Assembly (NCBI GenBank): GCA_900543555.1
Contig: UQRL01000024.1
Location: 1-39,187 of the forward strand
DNA: 39,187 nucleotides
Direction: 5' to 3'
Origin: an uncultured Oscillospiraceae bacterium
GTDB lineage: Bacteria; Bacillota; Clostridia; Oscillospirales; Acutalibacteraceae
This document shows, piece by piece, positions 33,419 through 39,187 of this stretch. Under the pieces are notes generated by a model. The model did no database searches. It was not told the origin of the DNA and worked only from the letters and a program-made list of their open reading frames with translations. The translations under genes and the position numbers were made by a program. Within the stretch, counting starts at the first letter, position 1; each line of letters begins with the position of its first letter.

Positions 33419-34099
33419 ATGCGGCCATTGGAAGATTATGAAAAGCTGATTGGCTACCGCTTTCAAAACAAACAGCTGCTGGAAACCGCCCTGACCCACT
33501 CCTCCTTCGCCAACGAGCACAAGTGCAAAAGCTACGAGCGGCTGGAGTTTCTGGGCGACTCGGTGCTGGGCTTCGTCACGGCGGAGTACCTGTTCGAGCA
33601 TTTCCCCCAGCTGCCAGAGGGCCAGCTGACCAAGACCCGGGCCGGCCTTGTCTGCGAGCGCAGCCTGTGCGGGTTTTCCAAGGCGCTGCATGTGGGGGAC
33701 TTCCTGCGCCTGAGCCACGGGGAGCGCCACTCCGGCGGCCGGGAGCGCCCCAGCATTTTGGCGGATGTGTTCGAGTCCACCACCGCCGCCATCTACCTGG
33801 ACAGCGGCAGCCTGGAGGAGGCCAAGAAGTTCATCCTGCGGTTTATCGCCCCAGCGGCAAAAGCCCAGAGCGTGAAGCCCTTTAAGGACTACAAGACCAC
33901 CCTGCAGGAGATCATCCAGCAGAACCCGGAGGAGAGGCTGGAGTACGTGGTCACCGGGGAGAGCGGCCCCGACCACGACAAGCACTTCACCGTGGAGGTG
34001 CACCTGAACTCCAACGTCATCGGCAAGGGCGGCGGCCGCTCCAAAAAGGAGGCGGAGCAGCAGGCCGCCCGGGAAGCCCTGGAGCTGATGGGCTACTGA
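33419..34099 (+). CDS. rnc: Ribonuclease III
   Basis: RNase III cuts double-stranded RNA in rRNA maturation and mRNA decay. The 226-residue protein has the signature ERLEFLGDSVLGF (40-52, metal ligand Glu43 and catalytic Asp47), the second catalytic pair in ADVFESTTAAIYLD (Asp116, Glu119), and a C-terminal double-stranded-RNA-binding domain (about 155-226) ending SKKEAEQQAAREALELM. ATG follows AAGGAGGGGG. Its stop and the next start share one base (TGATG). Confidence 0.97.
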   Translation: MRPLEDYEKLIGYRFQNKQLLETALTHSSFANEHKCKSYERLEFLGDSVLGFVTAEYLFEHFPQLPEGQLTKTRAGLVCERSLCGFSKALHVGDFLRLSHGERHSGGRERPSILADVFESTTAAIYLDSGSLEEAKKFILRFIAPAAKAQSVKPFKDYKTTLQEIIQQNPEERLEYVVTGESGPDHDKHFTVEVHLNSNVIGKGGGRSKKEAEQQAAREALELMGY

Positions 34100-35124
34100 T
34101 GGGGAACGTGGCCATTTTCGTACCCCATGTGGGCTGCCCCCAGCAGTGCAGCTTCTGCGACCAGCGGGCCATCACCGGGGGGGGCCGGGCCCCCACGCCC
34201 CAGCAGGTGTGGGAGACCGCCCAGGCGGCCGCCGTTCACTTGGGGGAGCGGGTGAGAGAGACAGAGATCGCTTTTTTCGGGGGCAGCTTTACGGCCATCG
34301 GCAGGGATTATATGCTCTCTCTGCTGGCCCCCGCCAAGGAGGCCGTGGAGCGCTTGGGCTTTCGGGGGCTGCGGTGCTCCACCCGGCCAGACGCCATCGA
34401 CGGGGAGGTGCTCTCCCTGCTGAAGGCCCACCACATGGCAGCCGTGGAGCTGGGGGCCCAGTCCATGGACCGGGAGGTGCTGCGCCTCAACCGCCGGGGC
34501 CACACCCCGGAGGACACCGCCCGGGCGGCGAGGCTCATCCGCGCCGCGGGGCTGGAGCTGGGCCTGCAGATGATGACGGGCCTGTACGGCTCCACCCCGG
34601 AACAGGACCTGGAAACCGCCCGGGCCCTCATCGCCCTAAAGCCGGACACGGCCCGTATCTACCCCACGGTGGTGCTGGAGGGCACCCAGCTTGCCACCCT
34701 GTACCAGCAGGGCAGGTACAAGCCCCAAAGCCTGGAGGAGGCCGTAGAGCTCTGCGCCCGGCTGCTGCCCCTGTTTGAAGAGGCGGGGGTGCGGGTCATC
34801 CGGGTGGGGCTCCACGCGGAGAAAGCTGTGGAGAGCCGCCGGGTGGCGGGGCCCTACCACCCCGCCTTCCGGGAGCTGGTGGAGAGCCGCCGGTTCCTGT
34901 CCCGGCTGCTGCCGGAGCTGGAAGAGCTGCCTCCCGGTGCCTATGAGGTGCGGGTGTGCCCCCGGCAGCTCTCCGCCGCCACAGGGCAGAGGCGGGCCAA
35001 TGTGGAGGCTTTGGCACAGCGGGGCTATCGGGTGCGCTTTGCGCCGGACCGGGAGCTGCCCTTTGGCAGCTTCCTTCTGGAACGGCAGGAAACAAGAAAT
35101 GAGAAAGGGAAGCTGGCTCAATGA
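34099..35124 (+). CDS. Radical SAM protein, Elp3-like
   Basis: A 341-residue radical SAM protein. The cluster cysteines are in PHVGCPQQCSFC (Cys13, 17, 20). AFFGGSFTAIG is the typical glycine-rich SAM strand, and VELGAQSMDREVLRLNRRGHT and PTVVLEGTQLATLY match the Elp3/YhcC-like class found in Clostridia between rnc and smc. There is a C-terminal extension (about 230-330) but no acetyltransferase domain as in true Elp3, so a tRNA-modifying or other radical reaction is possible but unproven. It is joined to rnc (TGATG) and to smc (ATGA). Confidence 0.88.
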   Translation: MGNVAIFVPHVGCPQQCSFCDQRAITGGGRAPTPQQVWETAQAAAVHLGERVRETEIAFFGGSFTAIGRDYMLSLLAPAKEAVERLGFRGLRCSTRPDAIDGEVLSLLKAHHMAAVELGAQSMDREVLRLNRRGHTPEDTARAARLIRAAGLELGLQMMTGLYGSTPEQDLETARALIALKPDTARIYPTVVLEGTQLATLYQQGRYKPQSLEEAVELCARLLPLFEEAGVRVIRVGLHAEKAVESRRVAGPYHPAFRELVESRRFLSRLLPELEELPPGAYEVRVCPRQLSAATGQRRANVEALAQRGYRVRFAPDRELPFGSFLLERQETRNEKGKLAQ

Positions 35125-38100
35125 TCTTAAAATCTTTGGAATTGCAGGGGTTCAAGACCTTTCCCGACAAGACCAGCCTACAGTTTGAAAGGGGCATCAC
35201 CTCGGTGGTGGGGCCAAACGGCAGCGGGAAAAGCAATATCAGCGACGCCATGCGCTGGGTGCTGGGGGAGCAGAGCGTGCGCACGCTGCGCTGCTCGAAA
35301 ATGGAGGATGTCATCTTTAACGGCACCCCCCAGCGGAAGGCCCTGGGCTTTGCCGAGGTCACCCTCACCATCGACAACGCCGACCGGCGCCTTCCCTTCG
35401 ACAACGATACGGTGGCCGTCACCCGGCGGTATTACCGCTCGGGGGAGAGCGAGTACCTCATCAACAAGAACACCGTGCGCTTGAAGGACATCAATGAGCT
35501 CTTTATGGACACGGGCCTGGGAAGGGACGGCTATTCCATCATCGGCCAGGGCAAGATCGACAGCATCGTGGCCGCCCGTTCCGAGGACCGCCGGGAGATT
35601 TTTGAGGAGGCGGCGGGCATCTCCCGCTACCGCTACCGCAAAGAGGAGTCTGAGCGCCGCCTGAACAAGGCTGAGGAGAACCTGGTGCGCCTGCGGGACA
35701 TCCTCTCGGAGCTGGAGGGCCGGGTGGAGCCCCTGCGCCTCCAGGCGGAAAAGGCGGAGCAGTTCATCGCCCTGGACAAGGAGAAGAAGGGCCTGGAGAT
35801 CGGCATTTGGCTGGAGACCCTGGACCGCTCCGGCAGGGTGCTGCGAGAGCACGGGGAGAAAATCTCCCTGGCCCAGGCCCAGCACGGGGAGCTGGAGGAG
35901 GAGATCCAGTCCATTGCCCAGCGCACCGAGGAAAACCTTCGGGAGGTAAACCGGTGCACCGTGGGGATGGAGGAGGCCCGCGCCCAGGCGGCTGCCCTGG
36001 ATGAACAGGCAGTTCGGGCAGAGGGGGAGGCGAGCCTTTTGGAAAATGACGCCGCCCACAACCGGGAGAACCTCCGCCGGCTGGAGGGCCAGGTGGAAGA
36101 GGCCTCCCGTTCCGGCCAGGACGTGGACCAAGAGATTTCTGGCAAGCGGGAGGAGATGGCCCAGAAGGAGCGCCAGATTCAGGAGAGCCGGGACAGGCTT
36201 CTCGCCTTTACCCAGCGGCTGGAGGAACTGCGCCAGGGAGCCGATGAGGCCACCCGGCAGATGGAGCAGGCCGCGGTGGAACTGGCGCAGTACAACGCCT
36301 CTCTGGCGGAGCAGCGCATTGCCCTGTCCTCTACCCAGACCTCTGTGGTGGAGATCCGCCACCGGGCCGGGGCTGTGGAGGAGAGCGTGCGCCAGGCCCA
36401 GGAACGCCTGGCCTCTGCCCAGCAGGAGGCCAGGGAACTGGAGGAGCTGCTCCAGGCGGCGGAGACGGCTGTCTCCGGCCGGGAGAACGCGGTTAAGGGC
36501 TACGAAATGCGTTTGGAGAGCCGCCGCAGGCGGGCCCAGCAGGCCAAGGAGGCATGGGATAAGCTGGTTCTGGATGGGAACGAGCAGCTGCGCCGGGCCA
36601 AGCTGCTGACGGATCTGGAGCGGAACCTGGAGGGCTTTTCCCAAAGTGTGAAGCAGGTGGTGAAAGAGGCCGGCCGGGGGATGCTCTCCGGGGTGTGCGG
36701 CCCGGTCACCCAGCTGCTGAAAACGCCCCGGGAGTACGCCGTGGCCCTGGAGACGGCCCTGGGGGCCTCGATGCAGCACATTGTGGTGGAGACGGAGCAG
36801 GACGCCAAAAACGCCATCCGGCTGCTGAAGCAGCGGGATTGGGGCCGGGCCACTTTCCTGCCCCTGACCACCATTCGGGGCAGTGTGTACAGCCCCCGGG
36901 AGATTGAAGGGATGCCCGGCTTCGTGGGCATGGCCAACACCCTGTGCTCCTGCGAGGAGAAGTACGGCAGCATCCGGGACAGCCTGCTGGGCCGGGTGGC
37001 TGTAGCGGAGGATTTGGACAGCGCCGCGGCCATTGCCAAGCGGACGGGCTACCGCCTGCGGGTGGTCAGTCTGGACGGCCAGGTGGTCAACGCCGGAGGC
37101 TCCTTGACTGGCGGCTCCAAGGGCCGCAGCTCTGGGCTGCTGAGCCGGGCCTCTGAAATTCAGCGCATCCGGGAAAAGGCAGCGGACCTGCAGCGGCAGG
37201 CGGAGGCCGCCCAGCAGGAGTACCGCCAGCGGCAAGGGGAGCTCTCCTCCTGCGAGGCGGAGCTGGATGCCGCCCGGGGCGAGCTTTCCTCCGCCCAGGA
37301 GGAGCGCATCCGCATCACTTCAGAGCGGGCCCGGGTCAGCCGGGAACTGGAACAGCTTGCGGAAACCGCCGCCGGCCTGGAGAAGGAACAGAGCGATTCC
37401 GAAGGCCGGCTGCAAGAGCTGGGAGAGCGGGAGAAGGCGGTGCGCGCCGCCATTTCCCAGCTGGAGGGCCAGGTGCGGCAGGCAGAGACGGAAAGCCAGC
37501 GCCTCTCGGGCATTCGGGAGGAGCAGATGTCCCATTGCGACGAGATCTCCCAGACCATTCAGGAAATCCGCTTGGGAGAGTTCTCTGCCCAGAAAGATTG
37601 GGACGCCTTGGCCGCCGCTGTGGCGGGTTTGGAAGAGCGCAAGAGGGATTCCGCCGGGGCTGTTTTACGGCTGCGGCAGGAAATGGACGCCCTGCGGGAA
37701 AAAAACACGCATCTGGAACAGCAGCGGCAGGCCGCGCTGGTTCGGGCACAGGAACAGAAAGGCCAGGCGGAGGCCAAGCGGCAAAGCCTGCAGTCCATCG
37801 CCCAACAGCGCTCTGGCCTGGAGCGGGAGGCCCAAAGCCTGCGGGAGCGGGAGCGAGAGGTGACCGCCCAGCGGGAGAATGTGGGGCGGGAGCTGGCCCG
37901 CTTGCAAGAGCGCTCTGAAAACCTGCAGAAGGAGTACGAAGCCATCCTTTCCCGCATGTGGGAGGAGTATGAGCTCACCCGCCGGGAAGCGGAAGAGGTG
38001 GGAGAGCGGATTGAGGACCTTCCCACCGCCCAGCGCCGCCTGGCGGAGCTGAAAAACAAGATCAAGGCCCTGGGCGCCGTAAACGTGGGCGCCGTGGTGG

Positions 38101-38684
38101 AGTACCAAGAGGTGTCAGAGCGGTATGCGTTCTTAAAGAGCCAGGTGGATGACGTGGAGAAATCCAAGGCCGAGCTGCTGGAGCTGATCCAGGACCTGAC
38201 CAAGCACATGCGCCAGCAGTTTACCGAGCGCTTTGCCCAGATCAACCAGAACTTCGGCCAGATCTTCCGGGAGCTGTTCGGCGGCGGGGCGGCGGAGCTT
38301 TCCTTCACCGACGACAGCGACGTGCTCACCTCCGGCATTGAGATCAAGGTCCACCCGCCGGGGAAGATCGTCACCCACATCGAGTCCCTCTCCGGCGGGG
38401 AGAAGGCCCTGGTGGCCATCTCCATCTACTTTGCCATCATGCGGGTCAACCCGCCGCCCTTTTGCGTGCTGGACGAGATTGAAGCCGCCCTGGACGACGT
38501 GAACGTGGCGCGGTTCGCCCAGTACCTGCGGCGCATGAGCCGCCAGTCCCAGTTCATCACCATCACCCACCGCCGGGGCACCATGGAGGGCAGCGACATG
38601 CTTTACGGCGTGACCATGCAGGACCAGGGCATCTCTAAGCTGCTGGCCCTGCGCACAGAGGAGGCCGCCGAGTTCGGCACATAA
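35121..38684 (+). CDS. smc: Chromosome segregation protein SMC
   Basis: The SMC ATPase forms, with ScpA and ScpB, the bacterial condensin that organises and segregates the chromosome. The 1187-residue protein has an N-terminal head with Walker A GPNGSGKS (31-38) and Q-loop region, a first coiled coil (about 165-500), and a hinge (about 515-665; SGVCGPVTQLL, LDGQVVNAGGSLTGGS). A second coiled coil (about 670-1010) leads to a C-terminal head with signature LSGGEKALVA (from Leu1090) and Walker B CVLDEIEAALDD (Asp1118-Glu1119). Length is standard. ATG at 35121 overlaps the radical SAM stop. ftsY follows 35 bases later. Confidence 0.98.
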   Translation: MILKSLELQGFKTFPDKTSLQFERGITSVVGPNGSGKSNISDAMRWVLGEQSVRTLRCSKMEDVIFNGTPQRKALGFAEVTLTIDNADRRLPFDNDTVAVTRRYYRSGESEYLINKNTVRLKDINELFMDTGLGRDGYSIIGQGKIDSIVAARSEDRREIFEEAAGISRYRYRKEESERRLNKAEENLVRLRDILSELEGRVEPLRLQAEKAEQFIALDKEKKGLEIGIWLETLDRSGRVLREHGEKISLAQAQHGELEEEIQSIAQRTEENLREVNRCTVGMEEARAQAAALDEQAVRAEGEASLLENDAAHNRENLRRLEGQVEEASRSGQDVDQEISGKREEMAQKERQIQESRDRLLAFTQRLEELRQGADEATRQMEQAAVELAQYNASLAEQRIALSSTQTSVVEIRHRAGAVEESVRQAQERLASAQQEARELEELLQAAETAVSGRENAVKGYEMRLESRRRRAQQAKEAWDKLVLDGNEQLRRAKLLTDLERNLEGFSQSVKQVVKEAGRGMLSGVCGPVTQLLKTPREYAVALETALGASMQHIVVETEQDAKNAIRLLKQRDWGRATFLPLTTIRGSVYSPREIEGMPGFVGMANTLCSCEEKYGSIRDSLLGRVAVAEDLDSAAAIAKRTGYRLRVVSLDGQVVNAGGSLTGGSKGRSSGLLSRASEIQRIREKAADLQRQAEAAQQEYRQRQGELSSCEAELDAARGELSSAQEERIRITSERARVSRELEQLAETAAGLEKEQSDSEGRLQELGEREKAVRAAISQLEGQVRQAETESQRLSGIREEQMSHCDEISQTIQEIRLGEFSAQKDWDALAAAVAGLEERKRDSAGAVLRLRQEMDALREKNTHLEQQRQAALVRAQEQKGQAEAKRQSLQSIAQQRSGLEREAQSLREREREVTAQRENVGRELARLQERSENLQKEYEAILSRMWEEYELTRREAEEVGERIEDLPTAQRRLAELKNKIKALGAVNVGAVVEYQEVSERYAFLKSQVDDVEKSKAELLELIQDLTKHMRQQFTERFAQINQNFGQIFRELFGGGAAELSFTDDSDVLTSGIEIKVHPPGKIVTHIESLSGGEKALVAISIYFAIMRVNPPPFCVLDEIEAALDDVNVARFAQYLRRMSRQSQFITITHRRGTMEGSDMLYGVTMQDQGISKLLALRTEEAAEFGT

Positions 38685-38719
38685 ACGAGAACTGATCCCA
38701 ACAAGAGAGGAAGGAATAC

Positions 38720-39187
38720 ATGGGCATCTTTGACAAGATCCGGGAAGGCCTGAAAAAGACCCGGGACAATATCAGCGGGCAGATCACGCAAATGGTGAAC
38801 TCCTTCACCAAGATTGACGAGGAGCTTTTCGAGGAGCTGGAAGAGCTGCTGGTCATGGGGGACGTGGGCATGAATACCGCCCAGTACATCTGCGACCAGC
38901 TGCGGAAGAAGATCAAGGAAAAGGGCATCACCGACCCCAGCCTCATCATGGGGGAGCTGAAGGCCATTGTTTCGGAAATGCTCCAGGGGGACAATGAACT
39001 CCACGCCGGCACCAAGCCCTCCATCATCCTGGTCATCGGCGTCAATGGGGTGGGCAAGACCACCACCATCGGCAAGCTGGCCTCCCGCTTGAAGGGAGAG
39101 GGCAAGTCCGTCATCCTGGGGGCGGCGGATACCTTCCGGGCCGCTGCCATCGAGCAGCTGGAGGTCTGGGCGGACCGGGCCGGGGTG
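38720..39187 (+). CDS. ftsY: Signal recognition particle receptor FtsY (partial at window end)
   Basis: The first 156 residues of FtsY, the membrane receptor GTPase for the SRP-ribosome complex. It begins [18 protein letters not shown], has the N domain (about 5-90, [22 protein letters not shown]), and the G1 loop [15 protein letters not shown] (from about 107) followed by [22 protein letters not shown] (G2 region). The long acidic N-terminal extension of proteobacterial FtsY is absent, as is usual in Firmicutes. ATG at 38720 follows AGAGGAAGGAA. The rnc-smc-ftsY order is conserved. The remaining G domain is beyond the window. Confidence 0.97.
   Translation, partial: MGIFDKIREGLKKTRDNISGQITQMVNSFTKIDEELFEELEELLVMGDVGMNTAQYICDQLRKKIKEKGITDPSLIMGELKAIVSEMLQGDNELHAGTKPSIILVIGVNGVGKTTTIGKLASRLKGEGKSVILGAADTFRAAAIEQLEVWADRAGV

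Noticed and set aside
35178..37235. Long minus-strand open frame opposite smc (685 codons)
   Set aside because: Low-complexity composition, no start context, and antisense to a fully conserved SMC coiled coil.
1..39187. CRISPR array, insertion sequence, phage or integrative element
   Set aside because: No regularly spaced repeats, transposase, integrase or att-like duplication was seen. Gene content is uniformly chromosomal.

Overview
The window (39,187 bp, G+C-rich) reads as a chromosomal segment of a spore-forming, strictly fermentative member of the Clostridia, most likely an Oscillospiraceae-type gut bacterium. The reasons are an intact spoIIR, an AddAB-type rather than RecBCD-type nuclease, Firmicutes-style infC-rpmI-rplT with an L20-type leader, folate-dependent TrmFO, a DUF362-ferredoxin protein and frequent TTG/GTG starts. 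The taxon is an inference from gene content. No insertion sequence, phage gene, CRISPR array, rRNA or tRNA was found.

Layout. (1) 1-3377: the 3' end of thrS and a shared bidirectional terminator, then on the minus strand a type B carboxylesterase and an unusual membrane protein fused to a HIT domain. (2) 3343-5785, minus strand: one apparent operon of UPF0237 (ACT), UPF0210 and a GNAT acetyltransferase, with a clear promoter and terminator. (3) 5916-11377, plus strand: PHP-type histidinol phosphatase, a tightly overlapped Lrp regulator / aminotransferase / DUF362-ferredoxin set, ispE, and a separate SdpI-family membrane protein. (4) 11386-14705, minus strand: an OmpR/histidine-kinase pair, a hairpin-rich intergenic stretch, and an ArsP_2-type metal permease. 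(5) 14766-39187, plus strand only: spoIIR, addB-addA, beta-mannosidase, infC-rpmI-rplT, TrmH-family rRNA methyltransferase, dprA, topA-trmFO-plsX-rnc-radical SAM-smc and the start of ftsY.

How the genes work together. The right-hand two thirds is mostly core information processing: recombination and repair (AddAB, DprA), translation (IF3, L35, L20, ThrRS), RNA modification (TrmH, TrmFO, probably the Elp3-like radical SAM protein), topology and chromosome segregation (TopA, SMC), lipid precursor synthesis (PlsX) and membrane targeting (FtsY). From topA to smc the genes overlap or nearly touch, so they are probably co-transcribed and translationally coupled. The accessory interest lies in the membrane-HIT fusion, the UPF0237/UPF0210/GNAT operon, the Lrp/aminotransferase/DUF362 cluster, a duplicated winged-helix tail on DprA, and two transcription-attenuator-like structures within the infC operon.

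Nothing here is a convincing wholly new system. The strongest candidates for something undescribed are the HIT fusion, the terminator-like hairpin between rpmI and rplT, and the hairpin cluster at 13486-13714.
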